IMG/VR virus record: IMGVR_UViG_3300037502_002771
Span: 1-37,361 of that record
Reading direction: 5' to 3' (one strand)
From: a virus
Length of the DNA stretch: 37,361 nucleotides
Made by a program: the position numbers and the translations under genes. Below are positions 8,622 to 15,464 of this stretch, piece by piece; position 1 is the stretch's first letter; the number at the start of each line of letters is the position of its first letter. The notes under the pieces are model-generated. The model did not search any database and was not told where the DNA came from. It was given only the letters and a program-made list of their open reading frames with translations.

Positions 8622-9864
8622 TTTCCTCACCCCCTTTCGATGCGCCTGATTTAGCCCGTTGATACTCTTCTATAAGATCAAGTGTTGTGTAGTTAAGTGA
8701 TACGAAACGTTTATTACCCATTTCTCCAATACCGTCCATATCCTCAAGCTCTAATATTTTATTAATGTCAAAGCCACCAATTTCCCACATCGTTTTGTAA
8801 AACTCACCACGCGACTTCGAATCCGCACGTAATAAGCTAGTAAGATTAAACTTAGAGTAATATCTTAATTGCTCTCGCTCTGAAAATAATTGATACGTAA
8901 ATTCTTCTTCCCACTGTTTAATAATGGGGCTAAGTGTATTCTGAATAAAATCCAATGACTGTTGTTCCATATTGTTATGCGTAGATCTTTCTAATTCATT
9001 AACCATATGCATTGGAATGTTATAGAGCATAGCAATATCGGTTTTATCGTATTTCATACCTTCTACGAATTGAGCATCTTTTAATGGCATTGATATGCTT
9101 TGAAACTCTAGTCCCGCATCTAAAATAGCAATTCTTTGCGCATTATTTAGTCCTGTATTTGCCCTCTCCCACTCACTACGCACAACTTCTTTGGCTTCAG
9201 GATTCAACATACCAGGAACTTTTAAAACACCACTGTTGGATGCACCATGTTTATAGAACTTCCCTTTAAACTTTTGAGCAGCCTGACTGCTACCGATTGC
9301 TTCACGTGCTACTTGTATAGGTGGTTTTCCTTTTAATCCGTCAGTTGAAAGTGCTGTTAGATGAATAATATCACCGTAACCAATTCTTACATACTTCCCA
9401 TTTGGTAACGTGGTGTAATACCATAGTTCATTCGTTTTCACATCAACATGAGGTTCTGTTACAGCAGGATTCAAAAGCCATAATTCTTTTGGTCGACCAT
9501 CTGCCCCCCAGTTAATGTTGATATAAGCATTTCCCCACGTATTGCGATGGGTTTCTATCAAGTGCTTAAACTTAAACGGACTTTGATATGGATTAGGTCT
9601 AGTTTCGAGTACCTTTGCCACAGCGTGCTTTTTATCTCTTACCCTGCCATCACTTGTTTTCTTAAATGTTTGAAAAGGCAACTTAGCGATACTGTTCGCT
9701 AAAATATTGACGCAAGTGTAGACTGCGGGAACACCTAAAGCTGAATTAACTGTCACCTTCTCACCACTTGAAGATTCGTGGCCGAAAATATTTAGAAACC
9801 AAGGAGCTGGATTTGTTAAATCTGTTGTTTCACCTTTAGGTGCTAAAGCTTGTTTGAAAATCAA
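8608..9864 (-). CDS. Portal protein, HK97 family
   Basis: A 418-residue portal protein that forms the dodecameric DNA channel at one capsid vertex. The sequence has typical portal landmarks: NSALGVPAVYTCVNILANSIAKLPF near residue 40, RPNPYQSPFKFKHLIETH, the stretch NAYININWGADGRPKELW, and later DIAMLYNIPMHMV, which belongs to the stem region. The start is TTG at 9864, seven nt after a perfect AGGAGGTG. The ATG just upstream is out of frame. It follows the small membrane protein gene and overlaps the protease gene. The acidic C-terminal tail (GGEENEEE) is not conserved. Confidence 0.93.
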   Translation of the reverse strand: MIFKQALAPKGETTDLTNPAPWFLNIFGHESSSGEKVTVNSALGVPAVYTCVNILANSIAKLPFQTFKKTSDGRVRDKKHAVAKVLETRPNPYQSPFKFKHLIETHRNTWGNAYININWGADGRPKELWLLNPAVTEPHVDVKTNELWYYTTLPNGKYVRIGYGDIIHLTALSTDGLKGKPPIQVAREAIGSSQAAQKFKGKFYKHGASNSGVLKVPGMLNPEAKEVVRSEWERANTGLNNAQRIAILDAGLEFQSISMPLKDAQFVEGMKYDKTDIAMLYNIPMHMVNELERSTHNNMEQQSLDFIQNTLSPIIKQWEEEFTYQLFSEREQLRYYSKFNLTSLLRADSKSRGEFYKTMWEIGGFDINKILELEDMDGIGEMGNKRFVSLNYTTLDLIEEYQRAKSGASKGGEENEEE

Positions 9865-9879
9865 TGTTCATCACCTCCT

Positions 9880-10086
9880 TCACCTCCTAGCAATAATTAT
9901 CCCAATTAAAATCAGTACTACTGAAAGGACATAGTTACCGGCTAAGATATTTGAGTCAATCACAGATATCAAATATGTGTTAACCACACCTAATGTAATG
10001 CCTGCAAAAATTAAAAAATCCTCCAACCATTTGGTGAAGAATACTGTAAAAAAGCTTGTTATAAAGTTTGCTATTGTTTTTGCGAT
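9880..10086 (-). CDS. Small two-helix membrane protein between TerL and portal, non-ATG start
   Basis: An open frame encoding about 68 residues with two hydrophobic stretches (FLIFAGITLGVVNTYLISVI and YVLSVVLILIGIIIA) and a basic end (ARR), so a small membrane protein. It has no ATG, GTG or TTG near its start. AGGAGG at the end of the terminase gene is 8 nt before an in-frame ATC (10086) and 2 nt before an ATT (10092), so initiation at one of these rare codons is proposed. The first ordinary start is a TTG at 10026, which would cut away the first helix flank and has no ribosome-binding site. Its stop is followed at once by the Shine-Dalgarno of the portal gene. Function unknown. Confidence 0.5.
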   Translation of the reverse strand: MAKTIANFITSFFTVFFTKWLEDFLIFAGITLGVVNTYLISVIDSNILAGNYVLSVVLILIGIIIARR

Positions 10087-10098
10087 ATTAATTACCTC

Positions 10099-11796
10099 CT
10101 ACATGGACCAATTATTTAAAAAGTGACTGCTTAGATCTTGTGTAGCTCCAACCATTGCCCGACTAAAACTATTAATTACTGCTGCAGCTGGATCTATTCT
10201 TTCAATTGACTTATCTTTATCAAGCATAATGTTTTCTTGAGCATCTGTCTTAGTGATGGCATTACTTAAAGCCCAATGTAATAAAGGATCGCCAAAATGT
10301 TGAACATTTCTCCGGTACACAGCACTTCTAAACTCTTTCGTCGGAAAAGATAGGTGTCTTAAAAACTGGGGAATTTCAACCATTGTGAAACCATGATTCT
10401 CTAATATCTGAATCAAATGTGTTGCATTCCATTTATCAAAATCAATTTCAACAATGTTATATCCCTGTTCTCGCATATCAATAATGTGCTGTTCAACGTA
10501 ACTATAATCAACAACACTACCTGGCGTCGTAGTTAAATAACCTTGATCTCTCCATAAGTCAAAACGAACATTGTCAGTATTCATGCGTTCTTGTAATTTA
10601 TCTTCTGGCATGAATGAGTGTTGTTGGACAATAAATTTACGATTTGGTAATTGAAAAGTCATCCCGATACTTGTTAAATCAGTTGTACTAGATAAATCTA
10701 AGCCCAGAAAAACAGGATATGGCATGACTTCCTTTGGCTTAATGATGGCCGATTTCCATTTGCCCATTTTCATATAACCGTTTGGCTTAGCATCAATCCA
10801 TACGTTCATGTTCTTAGTTAAAAAATTACGCATTTTTTCAGGCTGCTCAAGTGCGACTTTTAATTCAGAACGAATGGCTGTTAGACCTTCATCATAAGTT
10901 GCGACGATTGGATTTGCTTTTATCCATACCGATTCATCTTTAATATCGTCAATCAAATTACCTTCATCATCTTTATCTAGTTCACAAATGATTGCAAAAT
11001 ATTCATCATTTTCTTGAGGCATATCAGGATCTAGTACTTTACTGACATACTCGTACTCTTTAAAACAAGGTCTTGATAAATTAAAACCAGCTGTTGTAAT
11101 TATGAACATAAGAGGCTCTTTACGAGCCACCATACCTGAAGCAAGCACGTCATAAATTTCAGATGTCTCGTGTGCATGATATTCATCAACAATTCCAACA
11201 GATGGGTTTTTTCCATCTCCGGTCTTACGGGCCTCTTTGGACAAAGGTATAATAACAGAGCTGTTCTTAGAAATGTTTATTTTCCCATATGATTGATTCC
11301 ATTTACTTTCAAGCAGTTCACTTGACCGTATACCAGTTAATACAGCATCATAAACTTCTGAAGATTGATCTCTTGTCCATCCAGCAATAAATACCCTTTG
11401 TTTTTCATCTCCAAAAAAAGTAATGTAGGCAGAAATGATAGCTAAAAATTGTGACTTAGCATTCTTTCTCCCGAGCTGAATATAAACTTTTCTGATTTTT
11501 CGTGCATCATTACTTTTCTTCTTAAAACAGAAAATATTAGTGGCTATAAACAATTGAAAATCAACTAATTCAATAGGTTGTCCAGCTAAAATACCTTCAA
11601 CATGCCTGAACTCTCTACTAAACCAATAGAAATCATCTAGTTCATTTTCATCAAAATAAAAAAGACTATCATTTGACTGACACTCTTGATAATCTCTTAA
11701 AAAACGTTTTACTGCCCATTTATGTTTTTTTCCTGCCTTGATATTACCGTTTAAAATATCATCACAATAATTAAAAACCCTATCCAAAAAACTCAT
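10099..11796 (-). CDS. Terminase large subunit
   Basis: A 565-residue packaging motor. The N-terminal ATPase has a Walker A-type GRKNAKS (109-115), Walker B VGIVDEYHAHE (200-210) and coupling motif TTAG (234-237). The C-terminal RNase H-like nuclease begins at GLDLSSTTDL (365-374), where the first catalytic Asp is expected, followed by other conserved acids. It cuts the concatemer and pumps DNA into the prohead through the portal. It overlaps the small subunit gene by 4 nt. The presence of an HNH gene and TerS just upstream fits a cos-type packaging system. Length is normal for the Terminase_1 group. Confidence 0.95.
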   Translation of the reverse strand: MSFLDRVFNYCDDILNGNIKAGKKHKWAVKRFLRDYQECQSNDSLFYFDENELDDFYWFSREFRHVEGILAGQPIELVDFQLFIATNIFCFKKKSNDARKIRKVYIQLGRKNAKSQFLAIISAYITFFGDEKQRVFIAGWTRDQSSEVYDAVLTGIRSSELLESKWNQSYGKINISKNSSVIIPLSKEARKTGDGKNPSVGIVDEYHAHETSEIYDVLASGMVARKEPLMFIITTAGFNLSRPCFKEYEYVSKVLDPDMPQENDEYFAIICELDKDDEGNLIDDIKDESVWIKANPIVATYDEGLTAIRSELKVALEQPEKMRNFLTKNMNVWIDAKPNGYMKMGKWKSAIIKPKEVMPYPVFLGLDLSSTTDLTSIGMTFQLPNRKFIVQQHSFMPEDKLQERMNTDNVRFDLWRDQGYLTTTPGSVVDYSYVEQHIIDMREQGYNIVEIDFDKWNATHLIQILENHGFTMVEIPQFLRHLSFPTKEFRSAVYRRNVQHFGDPLLHWALSNAITKTDAQENIMLDKDKSIERIDPAAAVINSFSRAMVGATQDLSSHFLNNWSM

Positions 11797-12278
11797 AGCC
11801 GACCACTAAACCTTTTTTCTGCTTCTGTTTTTGGTTTAGAACCTTCATCAGTTTCTGGAATAACTAACTTTAAACGAGATGTAATTGTAAGACCTAGATC
11901 ATTCGCGGCTGATCTACATTCATTGAAAAGTAGATTTTTACTCCTTTGCATTTGAGCATATACTTTAAAATCATCTGTTGGTTTTGTTCTTCTGAGTAAC
12001 TTTATTAGCTTAATGTATTGATACTTAGAATCGATATATCGAGCGAGGGAATCAATATCAAGATTACTGAAAATATTCATTCTCAATAATTCGCTTGCTA
12101 TTTTATCGAATTCATCTTTCTGGGATTTCAATAAATAAGTTGGTGCTTCTATTTTATCCGTATGCCCTCTCAAAGCTTCTTCTTGCGCTTGTCTCTTCTT
12201 CGCCTCATCCTTGGTGATATGATTTGAACGTCCTTTTCCTTGAATGACAGACAACGGTTGTTTTTTTCTTCCAGCCAT
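11793..12278 (-). CDS. Terminase small subunit, P27 family
   Basis: A 161-residue DNA-recognition subunit with the P27-type opening MAGRKKQPLSVIQGKGRSNH and the central helices FDKIASELLRMNIFSNLDIDSLARYIDSKY, ending in a Lys-rich segment. It binds the cos region and recruits the large subunit. The start ATG has AAAGGAGGTG upstream. A gap of about 90 bases separates it from the HNH nuclease and probably contains the cos site. It overlaps the large subunit gene by 4 nt. Confidence 0.9.
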   Translation of the reverse strand: MAGRKKQPLSVIQGKGRSNHITKDEAKKRQAQEEALRGHTDKIEAPTYLLKSQKDEFDKIASELLRMNIFSNLDIDSLARYIDSKYQYIKLIKLLRRTKPTDDFKVYAQMQRSKNLLFNECRSAANDLGLTITSRLKLVIPETDEGSKPKTEAEKRFSGRL

Positions 12279-12369
12279 GAATTACACCTCCTTTAAAAAA
12301 TATTTCAAAAACGGATTTTTGTGTGCGCTTGACTGGGGCTACGCTCTACGGTACCGAGGCCTAAAAAAC
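12279..12369 (-). other. Candidate cos region between HNH gene and TerS
   Basis: A 91-base non-coding gap that is visibly richer in GC than its neighbours. It contains the palindrome CGGTACCG (12349-12356), a near-palindrome ACCCCGGGGGT running into the HNH stop codon, and a GGGGCTACGC stretch. In HK97-type Firmicutes phages with an HNH gene beside TerS, the cohesive-end site lies in this gap (established for several such phages). The nick positions and overhang cannot be read from sequence alone. Confidence 0.4.
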
Positions 12370-12741
12370 TTACCCCGGGGGTATCTGCTTATGAATCGCA
12401 TTGTGACAACGATGACAAAGGCTTTCCAAGTTAGATAATTCCAACCGCTTGTTCCAATCTTCCTTTACTTCAACAATGTGGTGGACGACATCAGCTTGCT
12501 TTAATATATCTTGTTTCAAGCATCGCTGACACAAACCTTTATCTCTTTCAAACGCCAGTCTTCTAAGCCGTTGCCATCCTCTTGACTTATAAAAGCTATC
12601 TGTTTGCTTGTCCCTTTGATAGTGGTTGTAGTTTTTATCATAAACACTACGTTGATTAAAATCATGTTGATCACAATAAGCCTTAGTCGTTAAGTTATTA
12701 CAACTAATAATTGCGCATGGTCGTTTAGATTTATGTGCCAT
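12370..12741 (-). CDS. HNH endonuclease of packaging module
   Basis: A 123-residue HNH nuclease. A zinc-binding N-terminus (C9, C14, C23, H26) precedes FYKSRGWQRLRRLAFERDKGLC, the usual lead into the HNH fold. The catalytic part has C71xxC74, the HH pair at 87-88 (VVHHIVEV), LSNLESLCHRCH with the conserved Asn and C109xxC112, and a final His. Proteins of this type assist the terminase in cos cleavage in HK97-like phages. It overlaps the zinc-ribbon gene upstream by 11 nt and is followed by the candidate cos region. Confidence 0.92.
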   Translation of the reverse strand: MAHKSKRPCAIISCNNLTTKAYCDQHDFNQRSVYDKNYNHYQRDKQTDSFYKSRGWQRLRRLAFERDKGLCQRCLKQDILKQADVVHHIVEVKEDWNKRLELSNLESLCHRCHNAIHKQIPPG

Positions 12742-13003
12742 CGTTCGTCAACTCGCTTTTCAGTTCATCCATACATTGGTTAACTTCTTGTTGTAGCTTT
12801 GTTCGTTCGTCCGCATCGTTCAATCCTGTTAAGTTCTTAATCTCTCTTTGTTTAGCTCGTACAGCTTGATTTGTCACATAACAAGTATATCGCTTATTAC
12901 AATGCTGACACTTGAAGTACGTCTCTTGAATTCCTTTGGGGTGCTGATGATTTCTAAAATTAACCATTGTCATCTTGCTACAGTTTGAACATTTTGCTAT
13001 CAT
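12731..13003 (-). CDS. Zinc-ribbon protein upstream of HNH nuclease
   Basis: A 90-residue protein with two CxxC pairs (C5xxC8 and C33xxC36) that frame a short basic segment (MVNFRNHQHPKGIQETYFKCQHC), so a zinc ribbon of about 45 residues. An acidic helical tail follows. Proteins like this often stand before the HNH gene in Bacillus phages; their role is unknown. The ATG has AAGGAGC at fair spacing. It is the first gene of the late structural run and lies just after the terminator of the HIRAN gene. Confidence 0.75.
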   Translation of the reverse strand: MIAKCSNCSKMTMVNFRNHQHPKGIQETYFKCQHCNKRYTCYVTNQAVRAKQREIKNLTGLNDADERTKLQQEVNQCMDELKSELTNDGT

Positions 13004-13027
13004 GATTAATCGGCTCCTTCCGCATAA

Positions 13028-13053
13028 TAAAAAGACACCTCATTGAGATGTCT
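13028..13053 (-). terminator. Rho-independent terminator after the HIRAN-like gene
   Basis: On the minus strand AAGACATCTCA and TGAGGTGTCTT form an 11-bp stem with one mismatch and a very short loop, followed by TTTTTATT. The stem includes the last codons and stop of the HIRAN-like gene. It ends that gene's transcript just before the late operon, marking the gene as an independent accessory unit. Confidence 0.75.
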
Positions 13054-13639
13054 TAAATGCTAAGTGTATTTGCAATCCATATGGAGTACTTCCCGTTTCT
13101 ACTTCATCATCATAAGCGATTTTATATTTACCCCCGATTATTTCTGCGGAAACTGCGGGATCAATTATATCCATGTATTTTCTAATTTCTTCACAATGTT
13201 CTTTAGGTACATATCCAATATGATGCGTAGAGTCATTAATATCTTTTATCATTACTTTCAATGCATTAGGATCATATTTATTATCGTCTTCTTTTACCAA
13301 CCAACTTTCTTCAAGGTAATCAGAAATCTCGTATATCTTTTCTCCAAAATAATCTTCTCTCATTTCTTTCAAGCTAAGACCTTCGTACTTCTCATAAAAA
13401 TGGCCCTCTTTTTTATACTGATTTATAATTTTTCTAAGTGTTTCTTTTCTGTTTTCATAATTCAGTCCGACAACCGGGAATTCAAACCTTTTAAATTGGG
13501 CCTTAGGCGCATTGTCACTTGGAACCCTTTCTTTTACTGTCACTGTTTCTTGCTCTCCTTGTGCCACTTTCTGTTTCTTGTTTAACTTATACGCTAAAAC
13601 AAAACATGCAATTGCGAAAATAAACCAAAACCAAAACAT
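13040..13639 (-). CDS. Membrane-anchored HIRAN-like domain protein
   Basis: A 199-residue protein with an N-terminal membrane segment (MFWFWFIFAIACFVLAYKL), a charged linker to about 50, and a HIRAN-like domain (about 54-170). Support for HIRAN is FPVVGLNYENR, then LVKEDDNKYDPNALKV and HHIGYVPKEHCEEI, which match the usual VxG...R / EPdNpyDpnAI / iGYvP pattern. HIRAN domains bind 3'-OH single-stranded DNA ends or stalled forks in helicases. A membrane-anchored stand-alone form has no role I know. The gene sits between the late regulator and the late operon, has its own SigH-like promoter and terminator, and so looks like a moron. AGGAGGGG precedes the ATG. Confidence 0.7.
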   Translation of the reverse strand: MFWFWFIFAIACFVLAYKLNKKQKVAQGEQETVTVKERVPSDNAPKAQFKRFEFPVVGLNYENRKETLRKIINQYKKEGHFYEKYEGLSLKEMREDYFGEKIYEISDYLEESWLVKEDDNKYDPNALKVMIKDINDSTHHIGYVPKEHCEEIRKYMDIIDPAVSAEIIGGKYKIAYDDEVETGSTPYGLQIHLAFKTSQ

Positions 13640-13666
13640 AATACCCCTCCTAATCTTTTAAATACT

Positions 13667-13696
13667 ATATTCGACAAGAATACAGTATATTCCTGC
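13667..13696 (-). promoter_or_regulatory. SigH-type promoter of the HIRAN-like gene
   Basis: Minus strand -35 GCAGGAATA (13696-13688), 12-nt spacer, -10 GTCGAATAT (13675-13667). Both boxes match the Bacillus SigH consensus RNAGGAWWW / RNNGAATWW at every position. The -10 also contains TTGTCGAA, which resembles a Spo0A box. The gene starts 28 nt downstream. Three similar sites occur elsewhere in the window. Confidence 0.65.
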
Positions 13697-13712
13697 CTAA
13701 TTGTAAATATTT

Positions 13713-13745
13713 TAGGACACTACCACCGGTTGCGATAATGTCCTA
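13713..13745 (-). other. 14-bp stem-loop between ArpU-like and HIRAN-like genes
   Basis: On the minus strand TAGGACATTATCGC and GTGGTAGTGTCCTA pair over 14 bp with three G-U pairs and a five-base loop. The G-U pairs work only in the minus-strand RNA, so it probably acts as RNA. No uridine run follows, so it is not a standard terminator. It could be a leader structure or a weak end for early transcripts. Confidence 0.45.
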
Positions 13746-13776
13746 GATAAGGAGGTCAAAACTTCACACTAACATA

Positions 13777-13817
13777 ATAACACGATTCAGCGAGCCAAAA
13801 GTGCAATTAAAGTGCAA
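13777..13817 (-). promoter_or_regulatory. Candidate late promoter with tandem TTGCACTTT repeats
   Basis: Directly after the ArpU-like gene the minus strand has TTGCACTTT twice, 11 bp apart (13817-13809 and 13806-13798). The second TTGCAC is 18 nt from TGTTAT (13782-13777), which could be a -10. Tandem TTGCACTTT-type repeats after arpU/rinA-like genes are common in Gram-positive phages and are a likely binding site for the regulator (inference). Confidence 0.4.
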
Positions 13818-13823
13818 TAAAAC

Positions 13824-14258
13824 TTATCTCCACCCCAACACTTCAACTGTTGCTTGTATAATCTCATCTCGCCAATTTATCGCTTGACGTCTACTAACAA
13901 AGCACTCTTCCGCAACTTTATCCCAAACTAGTTTCCTTTTAGACCAATACCGAATATGTACCAGTCTTTTGCGATCAGCCGGCAATTGATTATACACCGT
14001 TTCAATCGCACTGGTAACTTCCCTTAAATAATTTAGCTGCTTGTGTTTAGTTAGTCTAATAACTTTGTCAGCTGTCGGATCCGTTGTATTTCTCACACTG
14101 TTTTTACCTGCGACTACTGTTGGATCATCATCACTCTCGTCATACGGATATAATATCGCTTCTTCTAGCAATTTGATTTCTTGTAGTGTTCGGTAATAAT
14201 TAAACCACTCTGATTCGATTTTTTTAAATGTTGTTTTCGTCGTTGCTAATTCCTGCAA
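13824..14258 (-). CDS. ArpU/RinA-like late transcription regulator
   Basis: A 144-residue protein with an N-terminal helical part and a C-terminal helix-turn-helix similar to sigma region 4 (about 100-140: RHIRYWSKRKLVWDKVAEECFVSRRQAINWRDEII is spread over it). It resembles the ArpU/RinA type regulators that switch on late packaging and lysis genes. It is the last gene of the early operon and lies directly before a candidate late promoter, which is its standard place. Length is typical. The likely target is the tandem TTGCACTTT repeat just downstream. Confidence 0.82.
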   Translation of the reverse strand: MQELATTKTTFKKIESEWFNYYRTLQEIKLLEEAILYPYDESDDDPTVVAGKNSVRNTTDPTADKVIRLTKHKQLNYLREVTSAIETVYNQLPADRKRLVHIRYWSKRKLVWDKVAEECFVSRRQAINWRDEIIQATVEVLGWR

Positions 14259-14270
14259 TTTTATGCCTCC

Positions 14271-14486
14271 TTACTTTCTCAACTCATAAATTTCTTCAAG
14301 CCATTGGACCATCATAACCATTTGCTTTACGACTAGCTTATTCTTGTTATATCGTATTTCAAATTGAGCTACTGACTCCATAACCCATCTCCAAAACTCT
14401 TCGTGATCCATCCCTAATTGACCGGCCTTTTGATTGACTTGATTAATCCACTCAACAATTTCGTTATAAAATTTCTGATAGTCCAT
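14271..14486 (-). CDS. Small helical protein of unknown function
   Basis: A 71-residue, mostly helical protein rich in Trp and Glu (FWRWVMESVAQFE, MVQWLEEIYELRK). No motif is recognised. Its ATG overlaps the RusA stop by one nt (TAATG), so it is coupled to that gene. Small proteins of this kind are usual between RusA and the late regulator in Firmicutes phages. I would not assign a function. Confidence 0.7.
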   Translation of the reverse strand: MDYQKFYNEIVEWINQVNQKAGQLGMDHEEFWRWVMESVAQFEIRYNKNKLVVKQMVMMVQWLEEIYELRK

Positions 14487-14878
14487 TAGATCGCCTCAAT
14501 TTTTATATAGATTCCAGGCACATCAGCCCAAAACTTTTCAGTAATCAAACTGACTACCTGACTGTCATCATTCCAAAAGTCTAGCTTCGTCAAACAGTCT
14601 TGTAATAGCTTATTGCTATTATCCAAGTCTGGTTTCGTCACTTTATATTCACCGTTCTTGTGGCTACCTGTATTTTTAAAGCACCACTTAACAATTAACC
14701 TTACCGGGTCTACGAAAGGACTTGTCGGTTTATGCTGACTCAAATGAGCCATTAATTTAGCACGTGCCGCTTTTAAATCTTCCGGTTCATAAAAGACAGG
14801 TTTACCATTTCGTACTGTCACTTGTTTTTGTTGATGCGTTGTTGTCGGCGGAATGATTGGCAAAAAGAACTCCATCAT
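14486..14878 (-). CDS. rusA: RusA-type Holliday junction resolvase
   Basis: A 130-residue resolvase that cuts four-way junctions formed during phage recombination and replication, so that DNA can be packaged. The core motif KPDLDN (Asp84 and Asp86), LLQDCLTKLDFWNDDSQV with Asp104/105 and the following LITEKFW are all typical of RusA. The N-terminus (FFLPIIPPTTTHQQKQV) also fits. It overlaps the MazG-like gene by 4 nt (ATGA). The catalytic Asp set looks complete. Confidence 0.9.
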   Translation of the reverse strand: MMEFFLPIIPPTTTHQQKQVTVRNGKPVFYEPEDLKAARAKLMAHLSQHKPTSPFVDPVRLIVKWCFKNTGSHKNGEYKVTKPDLDNSNKLLQDCLTKLDFWNDDSQVVSLITEKFWADVPGIYIKIEAI

Positions 14879-15177
14879 TTTAAATCAGCCTCTTTCACAA
14901 ATACGCCATTGATCATTTTGCCTTTACGATCCTTAATCTCTGAATAAGCGACTTCGGCACAACGTTTTATATCAACACCCATTTGCAAAGATAAAATTGT
15001 TAGTACGACATACATGTCACCTATAGAGTCAATCACTAGGTCATAATCACTCTTCACCATACCTTGGCATAGTTCGCCGTATTCTTCACCTAACTTTAAA
15101 ATTTGCTTTGCTGGATCAGCGTTATTTAATTTTTTATCTTTTGACCAAGCTTCTATCTTTTCTGTAATTTCATCCAT
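14875..15177 (-). CDS. MazG-like nucleotide pyrophosphohydrolase
   Basis: A 100-residue protein with the all-helical MazG-like pattern: KLGEEYGELCQGM (Glu31, Glu32, Glu35) and VIDSIGDMYVVLTI (Asp50, Asp54), which form the magnesium-binding EExxE...ExxD-type site. Such enzymes hydrolyse nucleoside triphosphates to monophosphates. In phages they may lower ppGpp-type signals or clean the dNTP pool (inference from the family). Start ATG has AGGAGG. It begins the group MazG-RusA-small protein-ArpU, separated from the primase by a long non-coding stretch. Confidence 0.85.
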   Translation of the reverse strand: MDEITEKIEAWSKDKKLNNADPAKQILKLGEEYGELCQGMVKSDYDLVIDSIGDMYVVLTILSLQMGVDIKRCAEVAYSEIKDRKGKMINGVFVKEADLK

Positions 15178-15464
15178 TTTATCTACCTCCTATTTTCTTA
15201 CATTTATTTTCGAGTGAATTTTTTCTTCGTCAAGGAAAGGGGAAGTATGTCGTCGTGCGATAGCTGACGCACGACTACTTTACCCCCTTGACCTATGGGA
15301 GAGGGAAAGGAAATTATATATATATATATATACTTTTCCCTTCCCTCGGAAAATCTCGAAAAATATCGACTTTTTCCCTCTTAGTGAAAGGAAGGAAATT
15401 CATCGAGTTTTTCCCTAATTTAATCATGAGAGAAAGAAGGTAAAATTATCGACTTTTTCCTTCT
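15178..15464. other. Repeat-rich non-coding region, possible origin or control region
   Basis: A 287-base gap in an otherwise dense operon. It holds an 8-bp perfect inverted repeat GTCGTGCG/CGCACGAC with an 8-base loop near 15250, and a TA run of about 18 bases near 15320. Purine-rich GGGAAAGGAAA/TTTTCCCTT arms flank the run. Three direct copies of ATCGASTTTTTCCYT start at 15365, 15402 and 15448. On the minus strand TTGACG (15233-15228) could be a -35 for the MazG group, with a weak -10 (AAAATA) 17 nt later. The AT tract, repeats and hairpin next to the primase gene recall phage replication origins, but this is not proven. Confidence 0.4.

Noticed and set aside
12244-12438. 64-codon plus-strand frame over the TerS-HNH gap
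   Set aside because: The gap is better explained as cos; the frame overlaps two genes in antisense.
13064-13585. 173-codon hydrophobic open frame on the plus strand
   Set aside because: It lies antisense to the HIRAN-like gene, is rich in Phe and Ile as expected from reverse reading of Lys/Glu-rich codons, and has no initiation signal.
15300-15335. TA microsatellite as a CRISPR or integration signal
   Set aside because: It is a simple TA run with flanking arms. No spaced repeats of CRISPR type were seen anywhere in the window.
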